Of a stretch of 64,000 nucleotides of DNA, positions 45,279 to 55,310 are shown in pieces. The stretch is from positions 744,001-808,000 of the forward strand of contig JAWWNJ010000017.1 in NCBI GenBank assembly GCA_037176885.1, read 5' to 3'. The translations under genes were made by a program, and so were the position numbers. Origin of the DNA: Favolaschia claudopus (Eukaryota; Basidiomycota; Agaricomycetes; Agaricales; Mycenaceae). The number at the start of each line of letters is the position of its first letter. Position 1 is the first letter of the stretch. The notes under the pieces were generated by a model. The model saw nothing but the letters and a program-made list of their open reading frames with translations. It had not been told where the DNA came from and made no database searches.

Positions 45279-47552
45279 ATGGCTAGTCTCGTATACACTC
45301 CAGTCGAAGACATTGAAAAGGTCCGACGAACTGGCTCGCGAGCAACGGAACATTCACTGGGTTCTCGTAGATTCGGGCAGAGTTGCAGGCTGGTTTCGAC
45401 TCGGGCAAGACCAAATCTATCGCCTTCCGAAAATATCAGCTCCTCCAACTTGCCTACCTCATTCAAGACAACACCAAGGCTTTTGAGGATGCACTCGCTA
45501 GCGACCTCGGTCGACACAGTCTCGAGAGTCACTTGTGCGCTGTTCACCTTTTTTTCGTCTATCAGCGCTGATTTCGCTATATGCCAGTCTTGAGATCACT
45601 TCGTCCATCGCTGAAGTCATGGATGCGTACAAAAATATCGAATCCTGGGCCAAGCCCGAAAAGCCGTCACTCTCAGTCAACTGGATGTTTTCACGCCCCG
45701 TAATCACCAAGGAACCAAAGGGAGTTTGTCTCATTATAAGTCCGTTCAACTACCCCATGTGGTTGGTGGGACCGCCTTTGGTAGGCAATTCCAAACTTTA
45801 TCTTTCTTAGTGTTCACGTCCCCGTCTAGTCGGGTGCCATTGCCGCAGGAAATGCTGTCGTGATCAAGCCTTCTGAGGCCTGTCCTGCAGTAGCCAACCT
45901 CTGGGCCGAGCTTCTTCCCAAATATCTCGATCCCTCTATAGTACGTGTCGTGAATGGAGCAATTCCCGAAACGACCAAGGTATGCGAGCAGTCAAGAGTG
46001 TCTCTCATCTCTGATAACCTGTCGTCTCAGCTGCTTGAACTTCCTTGGGCCCATCGTATGTTCGCTTCAAGCATCAATGTTCATACTCGATTATTAACTG
46101 ATTTCGTGCAGTTCTATATACGGGTACGTTCTTTTTTTTTCTCTCGCCGGAGGATCCCAAGTAATTTGTAGGCAACGGACGCGTCGCCAAGATCGTAGCT
46201 GCCGCTGCCGCCAAAACTCTCACTCCCATATCTTTGGAGGTTCTCTACTTTGTGATATTTTGTCCCGGCAACTAAACAAATTTTCAGCTTGGTGGAAAGT
46301 CGCCTGTTTTCGTTGATTCCGAATGCGACATGGACCTTGCAGCCAAGCGGATTCTTTGGGGCAAGATTGCCAACGGCGGTCAGACCTGTGTTGCGCCCGA
46401 CTACGTACTGGTATCCAAGGCTGCTCAAGATAAATTTGTCGCCGCACTCAAGACTGCGTACGAGATCTTCATGGCATCTCCGAATCGGTTTATTGAGCAC
46501 AGTACAGATACGCGAGTTTCTACCCGGAAACGACAGGCGATTCCCCCACTCCTCCCCAGAATTTCACGAAAATGGTCCATCAAGGAGCGTTCAAGCGGGT
46601 CCAAGGTCTTATACAGAACACCAAAGGAACGATCGTGGTCGGCGGGGAAACTGATGAGGCTACCAAATTCATCTCACCAACGATTGTTAAGGATGTAAAG
46701 GGGGACGACTCGCTCATGTCGGAGTGAGTTTTCTATGCGCTTTCCATGGCTTCAGGATGCTAACGTGTTGTAGGGAGATTTTCGGTCCCGTTCTACCTAT
46801 TGTCCCGGTGGAAAATTTGGACGAAGCGATTGCATACGTCAATTCACAGTAGGGTTTTTGCTGCTCGATGCATAATCTCTTATCTGCCCTCTAGCGATCA
46901 CCCGCTTGCTCTCTACGTATTCTCAGGTAGCGAAGCTTACAAGAAGAAAGGTCAATCTTCTGATCATGATTAAAAAATCGTATATAACTTCTTTTCAGTG
47001 TTTGAGAGCACCCAAAGTGGTTCGGCGGTCGCCAATGAGACGCTCATACAGGCCGCAACGACTGGTCTTCCGTTTGGCGGCATTGGTCCAAGTGGCTGTA
47101 GGTTTTCATGGTATCCTGCTCATCGCTCCCTCACAATATTGCCTCAGCCGGGTACCATACGGGGAAGGCAAGTCAGCCCTTCGACAGTACTAGATAATGT
47201 CTTATGTCTGCAATAGTTCGGCTTCCTCATGTTTACACACCTTCGCGCATCGATCGATTCGCCCGGCTGGTACGCTCTACTTTTTCGTCCCTTCGAGCTT
47301 CGTCCACTAAAAGCAATTTACAGGATAGACAAGATTTTGGGCTTCCGCTACCCGCCGTATACCTCCAACAAACTCGCGAAAGTTCAAGCGCGCCTCAGCG
47401 TCAAGCTCCCGCCGCGTCCGAGTGGTCCCCCTGCAGTCGCTGCCGCGAGCGGACGAAAATGGTGGCTGTTTGCGTTTGCTGTGGCGATAGTTGGTGCACT
47501 GACTAGAATGAAGAATTTGAAATCCCTGGCTTTAAATTTGATTAGGGCGTGA
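45279..47552 (+). CDS. HFD1: Fatty aldehyde dehydrogenase (ALDH3 type) with C-terminal anchor
   Basis: NAD(P)-dependent oxidation of long-chain aldehydes to acids. Exon 1 MASLVYTPVEDIEK joins LQAGFDSGKTKSIAFRKYQL. Conserved blocks follow: KEPKGVCLIISPFNYPMWL, SGAIAAGNAVVIKPSEACP, VRVVNGAIPETTK, LLYTGNGRVAKIVAAAAAKT, LTPISLELGGKSPVFVD (catalytic Glu in ELGG), and KIANGGQTCVAPDYVLVS, whose Cys is the nucleophile. Then come GDSPTPPQNFTKMVHQGAFK, GGETDEATKFISPTIVKDV, EEIFGPVLPIVPVENLDEA and GLPFGGIGPSG. The C-terminus has FTHLRASIDSPG, IDKILGFRYPPYT and a hydrophobic tail KWWLFAFAVAIVGALTRM. About ten introns are needed; one join, at about 47175-47215, was not resolved. The hydrophobic tail fits tail-anchored fungal Hfd1 and animal ALDH3A2 on ER or mitochondrial membranes. 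Confidence 0.9.
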
Positions 47553-47795
47553 AGGACCTGTGACGAATGGACCCAAGGATTTGTATACTATTCGTACCTT
47601 AGTAGTACCCTATGTTGAAGTGATCCAGTTTTCAATTCTAATGGGATAGCCCCAAGGAACGCGACTTGTCACACTGTGACACACGCGTCCTTCTTTTTCG
47701 TTCCCCCCACCTTCTATTTGCGCCGTCGTCCTCTTGTGAGAAATCATCACAAAACTGTTGAAGCTCAGCTCAATTCTCAAATCTAGACATCTGCC
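47553..47795. other. Promoter region of F-box B1
   Basis: A short region containing ACCTGTGACG at 47566-47575 and the palindrome plus ACGCGT module at 47667-47688. No gene. Confidence 0.4.
47667..47688. promoter_or_regulatory. TGTCACA-C-TGTGACA palindrome plus ACGCGT
   Basis: A 15-bp palindrome (47667-47681) with a single central base is followed at once by ACGCGT (47683-47688), 108 bp before the ATG of F-box B1. The same arrangement precedes B2 at 49675-49697. Confidence 0.5.
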
Positions 47796-49361
47796 ATGTC
47801 TATCGCGCTAAATGAAAGCACAACTGCCAGCAGTGCATGGCCCTCAAACCTCTCCAATGTTCAAGTTGAGAGTCAGGTCAAGGCACTTATAGCAACGACG
47901 GAGGCCAATATTGAGCGATTAGGAGTTCAGATACGAGAACTGGATGCTCTACGGCAGAAGGAGCTCAGTCTTCTAGCTACCCTTCGCCGCATGATCACCG
48001 GCACTCCCATCGGAAGATTACCGACAGAATTGCTGGTGGAGATTTTCAGGCTCGCAGTGCAGACACCCGTTCTTTGCAAACCTCCATCGGAGTGGTTGTA
48101 TGAAGAGAACTGCACGTCGGCTTTACGCAAGGTTCTCTGTCTTGCGCATGTCTCTCCGTATTGGAGGCAGATTATTCACCAGACGCCGCGACTATGGGCA
48201 GAAGCAGTGGTCGACTTCCGCTTCGATCGAGAGCAGGCTTCATATATCTCTGGGCTGGAAGCGATGCTCAATCGCTCCGCTCCGCATTCGATCTCAGTAT
48301 ATCTTCGTGCGGGCGGCCGCAGATGGAGTAAGGTGGTCCCTCGCGTTATTAGTCAAACCGCACCGAGGTGGAAAAATCTCCAGACCAATTTTGACGACTT
48401 TCCCCATTTCAACGGCCTCCCTGCCGAGAAGTTCGCTCATCTCGAAAAGTTGCATGTCGTCAACCTGTGGTCTCAAGACTCCCCTGTCACCGTATTTCGA
48501 TCCTCCCCTCTCACCCATTTCACGCTACGCTGCGCGATGGGCACAGTCAAGCTATTCCACCTGGCATGGGAAGGACTAACCCACATTGAAATTCGCGACC
48601 CGTCAATGAGTGGATGCCGGTCGGTGTTGCTTCAATGCCACAACTTGGTCGTAGCGACAATCCATACCTCTATGGAGTGGGACATAGACCAGTCTTCTGT
48701 TGTTTCACCCATCGTCACCCTTCCTTTCTTCGAGTCCCTAGATTTGACTGTCTGGGATTGCGAATTTGGGGACACTGACGGTCTTGAGGCATTCTTTGGG
48801 CCGCTCGCACTTCCATCACTGAAGACACTCGACATCGAGTCCCACCATGACGAAGTTGAGACTTGGCCTACTGAAGTGTTCCTCGAATTTCTCGACCGAG
48901 CAACCAAACTCCAGTGGATGAAACTGTCCTACAGCTCGATCGAAGCTGAAGGCTTGGTCTCCCTGCTTCGACACACCCCGGCACTCAAAACACTCAAACT
49001 TTTTGCTTGTTGGAACAGCATGCAAAGCGATGCTTTTTGGAATGCCTTGCGCTATCACGAATCTGACTCTTCACCCCTTGTCCCAAAGCTCGAGCGGATT
49101 CTCTTCGATTTCGTCGGGGAGATCATCGGCGAAGATGCGTTTCTGGAGGCAATTCGATCCAGATGGTGGAAGGAGGATGGGCGGGTGCTTGCAGATGGAT
49201 CACTCCCTCGAGTCTCCAGGCTAAAGGAGCTTTACGTGTCACCTTCGGATATGGAGGAATATATGATGAGCATCTCCCTCAAAGCCCGAATTCAGGAATT
49301 GGTGGGCGAAGGTCTCAATATGAACGTGAGGGTAGGTTTTCGTTCCGGAACCCCGCAATGA
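47796..49361 (+). CDS. Coiled-coil F-box-like protein B1
   Basis: Intronless, 521 residues from MSIALNESTTASSAWPS. Residues ~25-68 form a heptad-rich coiled coil (ANIERLGVQIRELDALRQKE). The F-box-like motif follows as GRLPTELLVEIFRLAVQTPV and then LAHVSPYWRQIIHQTPRLWA. The C-terminal part is Leu-rich (LTHIEIRDPSMSGCRSVLLQ, LPSLKTLDIESHHDEVETWP, VSLLRHTPALKTLKLFACW) and behaves like degenerate LRRs. This coiled coil-F-box-LRR layout is the expanded family in Agaricomycetes. It is a tandem paralogue of B2, which starts about 2 kb downstream. Substrate unknown. Confidence 0.82.
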   Translation: MSIALNESTTASSAWPSNLSNVQVESQVKALIATTEANIERLGVQIRELDALRQKELSLLATLRRMITGTPIGRLPTELLVEIFRLAVQTPVLCKPPSEWLYEENCTSALRKVLCLAHVSPYWRQIIHQTPRLWAEAVVDFRFDREQASYISGLEAMLNRSAPHSISVYLRAGGRRWSKVVPRVISQTAPRWKNLQTNFDDFPHFNGLPAEKFAHLEKLHVVNLWSQDSPVTVFRSSPLTHFTLRCAMGTVKLFHLAWEGLTHIEIRDPSMSGCRSVLLQCHNLVVATIHTSMEWDIDQSSVVSPIVTLPFFESLDLTVWDCEFGDTDGLEAFFGPLALPSLKTLDIESHHDEVETWPTEVFLEFLDRATKLQWMKLSYSSIEAEGLVSLLRHTPALKTLKLFACWNSMQSDAFWNALRYHESDSSPLVPKLERILFDFVGEIIGEDAFLEAIRSRWWKEDGRVLADGSLPRVSRLKELYVSPSDMEEYMMSISLKARIQELVGEGLNMNVRVGFRSGTPQ

Positions 49362-49823
49362 ACGGGGAATCGTGTAAATACTATGTGTATTGCGCATCTT
49401 CATGGTTCAGCATTAGTTAAATTATTTGCTATGTATTTCTTGATCACACTTCTCAATGCACCTAGCGTTTGACCGATAAATTGATCAGGCAAGACTGAGG
49501 AACATGAGTCTTCTCATCCTACTTACCCTAGAACGGACGCTCAAGGACGTACGAAAGAACACGGATCGCCGCTTCTCGTTCCCGCGGGGTAGCTATCAGT
49601 CAAATAGTGATTGAGCGGAACCTGTCCCACAGAGCCAGCTAAGATTGCGACGCGTGAGAGTGAAAGACGCGACATGTCACACTGTGACAGCACGCGTCTT
49701 GACTTGTTCCTTTGAATCCTTTCTTCTTCCATTGGCGTTAGACGTGGTAAGAAAAACCCTTGTAAAGATCATGAATTCGTGCTCATCCTGGCTCTTCCTC
49801 AGATCCCTAACCCCTCCGTCTCC
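49362..49823. other. Intergenic region between tandem F-box genes
   Basis: No gene. It contains an ACGCGT at about 49649-49654 and the palindrome module at 49675-49697 that matches the B1 promoter, so the duplication that made B1/B2 included upstream DNA. Confidence 0.4.
49675..49697. promoter_or_regulatory. TGTCACA-C-TGTGACA palindrome plus ACGCGT (second copy)
   Basis: The palindrome at 49675-49689 and ACGCGT at 49692-49697 lie 127 bp before the B2 ATG (49824). The core and order match the B1 promoter while flanking bases differ, which hints at conservation of the core. Confidence 0.5.
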
Positions 49824-51362
49824 ATGTCTGTGGTGCTAAACAAATCCACGATCGGATGGTCTTCCAACCTCACCCAGGTCGAGAATCAGGTCAAGGGACT
49901 CATCGCGGCCGCGGAAGCCAATATTGAGCGATTGGGTGCTCAAATACGAGAACTGGAAACCCTACGCCAAAAGGAACGCACGGTGCTGGCTACGCTTCGC
50001 CGTATGATTACTCCCATCGGAAAACTACCGACGGAACTACTAGTAGAAATTTTCAAACTCGCGGTGCAGACGCCCTTGCTTCGCGACCCTCCAGATGCAA
50101 ACCGTCTGTATGACGGAGAGTATCGAGAAGCTTTACGCAAAGTTCTCTGTTTAGCGCATGTGTCTCCCTATTGGAGACATATTATTCACAACACACCTCA
50201 ACTATGGGCGGAAGGAGTGTTGGACTTTCGCTGTAATCGAGAGCCCAAGGACCCGTATCTTGTCGAGCTGAAAGCCATGCTCAATCGCTCCGCTCCTCAC
50301 AAGATTTCAGTGTCACTCCACACCGGCAACAGATATTTGGAGAATGTCGTTCCGAGTGTTTTCACTGCAACCGTTGCAAGGTGGAGAACCCTTGAATGCC
50401 GCCTACAAATCTTCCCCTCTTTCGAACAACTTCCTTCCGAGAACTTCGCCAGCCTTGAAAGGCTTCATTTGTCTGGCCTGTGGTCTCAGACAGCTCCAAT
50501 CACGGTGTTTCTATCCTCCCCCCTCACCCACTTTACACTACGATGTGAGGCGGGCACAGTCAAGTTATTCCAACTGCCATGGGGGCAATTAACCCATATT
50601 GAAATTTTGGACGAGTCGATGAGTGGGTGCAGGTCGGTGTTGCTGCAAGGCCACAATTTGATTTCAGCCACCCTGCACACCTCCCTCAAATGGGACTCTG
50701 ACCTGGCGTCCGCGCATTCGCCTGTTGTGGTCCTACCATTTCTGGAAACCCTCAATTTCACCGTGTGGAACTGCAAAACTGTGCCGGTAGACGGTCTCGA
50801 GGTGTTGTTTATGCCCCTGTCACTGCCGGCGCTCAAAACACTGAACATCGAGTTTTACGCGGAAGAGGAAGAGAGTTGGCCCACCAAGGTGTTTTTCGAC
50901 TTCCTGGACCGAGCACACAAACTCGAGCGGATAAAATTCACCTACAGTTCGATTTATGCCGAGGACTTGGTCTCCTTACTACAACATACACCAGCGCTCA
51001 AAACCTTCGAGCTCCTGGGTTGTTGGCTGTGTATGCAAGATGACATCTTTTTCACCGCTCTGCGCTACGACGAAGCTGATTTGACTCCCCTTGTGCCGAA
51101 ACTCGAGTCGCTCAACTTTGAAAATGTGGGGGAGATTCGTGAAGGTCCTTTCGAGCAAGCCATCTGTTCTAGATGGTGGCAGGACGACGGGCGGGTACTC
51201 GCGGATGGATCACTCCCCCGAGTATCCAGGTTGAAAGATATTCAGATCGCACCGTCGGATATGGAGGAAGATATGTTGAGCGCCGGGCTCAAAGTCCGGA
51301 TGCAAAAGCTGGTGGAGCAGGGCCTTAACCTGGACTTGACCGTAGGCTTTCTTTCCAACTGA
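49824..51362 (+). CDS. Coiled-coil F-box-like protein B2
   Basis: Intronless, 512 residues from the ATG at 49824 (MSVVLNKSTIGWSSNLTQV); the open frame extends 15 codons further upstream but without an aligned counterpart in B1. The same architecture follows: coiled coil ANIERLGAQIRELETLRQKE, F-box GKLPTELLVEIFKLAVQTPL, LAHVSPYWRHIIHNTPQLWA, and a Leu-rich C-terminus (GTVKLFQLPWGQLTHIEI, MSGCRSVLLQGHNLISATL). It aligns with B1 over nearly the full length, with many conservative substitutions and short indels, so it is a diverged tandem duplicate under constraint. It is convergent with the LRR-type gene on the minus strand, 129 bp away. Confidence 0.82.
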   Translation: MSVVLNKSTIGWSSNLTQVENQVKGLIAAAEANIERLGAQIRELETLRQKERTVLATLRRMITPIGKLPTELLVEIFKLAVQTPLLRDPPDANRLYDGEYREALRKVLCLAHVSPYWRHIIHNTPQLWAEGVLDFRCNREPKDPYLVELKAMLNRSAPHKISVSLHTGNRYLENVVPSVFTATVARWRTLECRLQIFPSFEQLPSENFASLERLHLSGLWSQTAPITVFLSSPLTHFTLRCEAGTVKLFQLPWGQLTHIEILDESMSGCRSVLLQGHNLISATLHTSLKWDSDLASAHSPVVVLPFLETLNFTVWNCKTVPVDGLEVLFMPLSLPALKTLNIEFYAEEEESWPTKVFFDFLDRAHKLERIKFTYSSIYAEDLVSLLQHTPALKTFELLGCWLCMQDDIFFTALRYDEADLTPLVPKLESLNFENVGEIREGPFEQAICSRWWQDDGRVLADGSLPRVSRLKDIQIAPSDMEEDMLSAGLKVRMQKLVEQGLNLDLTVGFLSN

Positions 51363-51491
51363 AGATTGTAAGATGGGTCCAGGGGTTGTACAGAGATGTG
51401 TATATGGCTTTCGTTTCGAGCCTTGTTATTGTCGTGCAGAAAGTCAAGTTGATCGTGTACACAATTTGAAGAACGATAATGATACATTTAT

Positions 51492-53273
51492 TCAAAGCAA
51501 TTTACCGAGTAGAGTGCTTAGTGTTGGTTTATCTCGGGACTTATGCAGCTCTACTGAAGCAGCATTAGCCTCGTTATCGGAATTTCGGGAGCAAAAAAAG
51601 ACACCAACTTGATTGAAGCCATGCCAGCCAGTGCCATCGTCGTCTGCATATCGATGCTTGAACAGTGCTCTCAACTCTGCATACTTTGCGGCCGCTTGCT
51701 CCCACAAATCTCTGCTCGACGGCTCCTCCTCCCTGGGATCTGCATAAACATCGGTGAGAGCATCGTTCCAAGCTCCCAAGGCGACAAGATTGGGGAAGAA
51801 CTCGTTGAGAAAGAGCGCAATGTCTTCCACCTTTGAGGGAGAGATAGGGGAATTAAACAGATTGAGGAATTGCAGCCTGTCGGAGTTGGTCCAGGCATGG
51901 TCGGGGTAGTTTGAGGGTACATGGAATTCCTCGGCAGGCAATGCCTCTGTCGCATCCACAGTGATGTCGAGAAACTGTAATTTACAGTGGTGGAATAGAG
52001 CGGCGAGGCCACTAAGCGTGACGCGTGGGGGAAAGTCGGAACCTTCTCCGAGCTTCAGGAGGAATAGATTTGGTAGATTGGATGCAATCTCCTTGAGGTC
52101 CTCGTTTGTGACATATAGCGATGGAATAGACATCTCGAGGTGCGTGAGATTTTTCAGTTTGAGGAGAGGTCTGAAAGCTTCCAGGGTCGCTGGAGCATCG
52201 ACACCGAAATCTCCATGCATCCTGATGGCGAGCGAGCGCAGCGCGCCGAGAGAGGGATGTTTAGACAGGACGTCGCTGACCTTGAGGAGCCCGTCAGGGT
52301 TGCCATTGTCGGTTACCCAACGCATCGTTCCAAGCGATTTGGAGGAGATTGCGCTCAAAAATGAAGTGAAGGGCATAAAGTTCGAGGAACGAACTACGAG
52401 GCTGCTCAGGGAGGGGAACAAGGGGCGGGATGGCAAATTTATTGCCGTATGATCGGTGTGGTCCCCCGCCAGTAGTACCACGAGCTGGCCAAGTTTCGGT
52501 AAGCGGGCAAGGTGAGCCATTGCGTCGGATCGAATCGCGAAGGTGGTCTGGAAGGACCGCAGACGTTCCATGCGCTTTATCAACGTGCATGCGCGATTGA
52601 CGAGCTCTGGAGAAACATCATGCATATCCGGGTCGTAGTCCTGGAGGTCGAGGGAAGTCAGAAGGTGTGCGCTCGCTTCCATAACCTCAAGCGTGGCTGG
52701 TCTGTGTACGGTCGAGCCAAAGCTGAGGCTCTGTAGGGAGGGGCAAATAAACAGGGGGAGGATTTCTGTGTCCACAATACGCCAGATTAACGCTCGAAGG
52801 CGTGGCAGTAGATTCGGCAGCGGGCATTGTTGGTGAAGATGCTGCAGCACCGTATTACTTTTGAAAACCTCGGTATTCCAGGGTGGTTTGATCGCTTTGA
52901 TACGGTACTCCCATAGCGTTTGGTATGTGAGGGCCTTGACTCGTCGCGCATGGACCAAAAAACGCGTCCAGTCGGACGGCACCGTTTCCCGTGTCATGCA
53001 ACACTGAAGCGATGCTCAGAACATTCCGCACACTCATTTAACAAGAAAAATAACCTCGGAGGCATCGGAGTTCGTACCATGCCATAGTTCTGCAGGTAAC
53101 AGATAGACCAAGGCCATAAAGTCATCCACATCACTCCATAATTCGTCCAGAGCGATTTCGGAGAAAGCTTTGCACGTAAGCGCAAGATTATAGAGGTCTG
53201 TCTTTGAATACGAAGATTCAGAGAACGAGACGATAGAAGAGAATATCTCTGCGATGAGGAGGCATCTATGCAT
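51492..53273 (-). CDS. F-box/LRR-type protein C
   Basis: Two exons, about 580 residues. Exon 1 is MHRCLLIAEIFSSIVSFSES, then LYNLALTCKAFSEIALDELW, the basidiomycete F-box-like signature (Ala-Leu-Thr-Cys-Lys-x-Phe, Leu-Asp-x-Leu-Trp). A 40-nt GTTAAA..TTCAG intron joins EVIFL to CCMTRETVPSDWTRFLVHAR. The rest is Leu-rich, with RLRALIWRIVDTEILPLFIC, FPSLSSLVVRSSNFMPFTSF, LKNLTHLEMSIPSLYVTNED and LPNLFLLKLG as LRR-like units. This is a different subfamily from A and B, with no coiled coil. The usual role is substrate choice in SCF ubiquitin ligases; no target can be read. Confidence 0.8.
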
Positions 53274-55310
53274 TTGTAGTATGAGTTGGTTGAAGTTGAA
53301 CTTGGATACACAGTGGAGTAAAGGTTACGGGAAAAGTGAACGCGTTCATAACAAGCGCAAGCAACTGCGTCATCGTTCTTCACAAGTCACGGGCTCTTTC
53401 CACGCGTGCCGGCGTTTGCCGCTTTGCACGTCCTGAACTCGTTGAACACGGTCTTCAGCCTGGAGACTTGGAATGAGCGGCTTTGCGTGCAGCTGCGGCT
53501 CAGAATATGTATACACAATCTCGACCAATTTTTAATTCGAAAGTTCAACGATATCGTATTTCTTCAACACATACACGACGGGCCCATTGAGTAGGGTGAA
53601 CAGTGGGGCAGCACACGGGGACTTATGGTGGCCGGGTGACTGTGCGACTGAAAGCACCGGCACCTCGGTCCCAGCCAAAGATGCAGCCTGTCATGGAGGA
53701 TCTCACAGACAGGCAAATCCGCTGAACGAAAATAACTCCCGAGTCGGAGTGCTCAACGAAGGAACGAGCAGCTGAGGCCCAGCCCAGAATATGAGCATTC
53801 GCCGTGCGGTATCAGGCGCTCCGACCCAAGGAAAAATGCACGGCGGGCAGCATGGAGGAACACATTGCGTTGTGCTTTCACGCCGTCGACCCCCGACGTC
53901 CGTTCGTGTATTCTTGCCTTGTTCTGAGAAAATTCTGCCCTGGAAACCACCCCAGTTTCTCGGTGCGAGAGAACCCTGCCGCTTTGTTTTCGCCACGGCG
54001 TTGCATTGAGAACCATTTTCGTCTTGCCTTGTTCTGTGCTGTGAAAATTTGGTATTGAAGAACAAGAATTGCTCTTTTCGTGGGTGGTTGGTGACCGCAG
54101 TAATATCGGCAGGAAATTGGGAATAAGGGGAATTGCAGCCTGCAAGTGGAGGACGGGGTTTTTCCTAGCAAAAGGGCGGCCGCTCGGACAAGAACGACAG
54201 GAGCAGACATATATTGGGGAGTTCAAAGACAAGCACATATCTCCTCCAGTGTGGTCGTCGACCATGCCTCCGCTGAGCCCAAGATTCGTCGAATGGTGCC
54301 AAGCGCAGGGAAAGCCTCAAAATAAAACTGCCGCCACGCAAAAGTCGACTCGGCGTTGTTACCCTGTGTAACAGGCTCTTGTACTTTGGGCGCCCAGAGA
54401 AGCGTGCCGCAGCGGCGCCCATGTTGGCAAGCCCATTTTTTTTTCGCTCGGAGAAGGCCCGAGAAAGAGCAGCGGGTATTTTCATTGGCTACCTTGTTCT
54501 GTTTCTGAACGGCGTGTAATACCGTATACCCACAAACCACATAGAGCAGAGTCGGCGGTGATCCACGTTCCTGGCCGACCGTCAGCCCTCAGGAGGCGAC
54601 CATTGCGTGTGATGAGCATCAAGGGAGAGAAAACAAGAGACTTTGGACGACTTTGTTGCGTGCGGAGGTACAGATAGGTACAGCGCGGCTTGTCGAGCTG
54701 GGCGCGAGGTATTATTGATCCGCCCACTGTTCATTGCTTCGAATCTGATAGGTCTTCGGCGGTTGCAAAAGCGGAGACCAGACCGTCCTCCATCACACCG
54801 CTATTGTGCACAATGCCAGTGTTGCGAGGACCCACACAATAAGATTTGAATGTCACTGATTTTCAGAGCTCCCAATGCCGAGCGCCTGTAGCAGAATCGG
54901 GCGAGGATGTTCCCTGGTCCAAGCAAGCATCGAGAGATCGCCAGGAACGACAGAAGCAGTAGAATACAAGGTTTTCCGAAAGAAAGCGACATGAGAGGGC
55001 GTACAAACAGGTACAACTGAGAAAATTTCCAAATTGGGAACAATGTCGAGTGTCGTAAACCTTCCTAAACGGGGAACCATTGTACTTTTCATCAAAATGG
55101 CTTCCTTCGAACGGCCTCATGGACCGTCTTCTCTAGAGCTCTTTCTCGGCTTGTACTCAGCTTGGCTGGTTCCAGCATATATAAGTACCCCCGCCGTTCT
55201 GTCCATTTCTGTACCAGTCCCCGCCCTTTCTGTGGGGTTATACGCTTTACGCTCTACGAACTTTCTCTCTAACTTAGCTGGTCACCGGTGTCTCTATCTT
55301 CTACTCTAAT
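53274..55310. other. 2-kb region without a supported gene
   Basis: Many overlapping short frames on both strands between 53.7 and 54.7 kb, none with a motif or clean splice joins. The GC-rich composition there is the likely cause of the spurious frames. The short string TGCCTTGTTCTG occurs at 53915-53926 and again near 54032. The right end is the esterase promoter. Confidence 0.4.
55178..55185 (+). promoter_or_regulatory. TATA box (TATATAAG)
   Basis: TATATAAG lies about 130 bp upstream of the esterase ATG, followed by a CT-rich leader, as in well-expressed fungal genes. Confidence 0.55.

Noticed and set aside
53703..54540. Several overlapping frames of 100-170 codons on both strands
   Set aside because: Mutually overlapping, low information, no motif and no intron signals; likely chance in GC-rich intergenic DNA.
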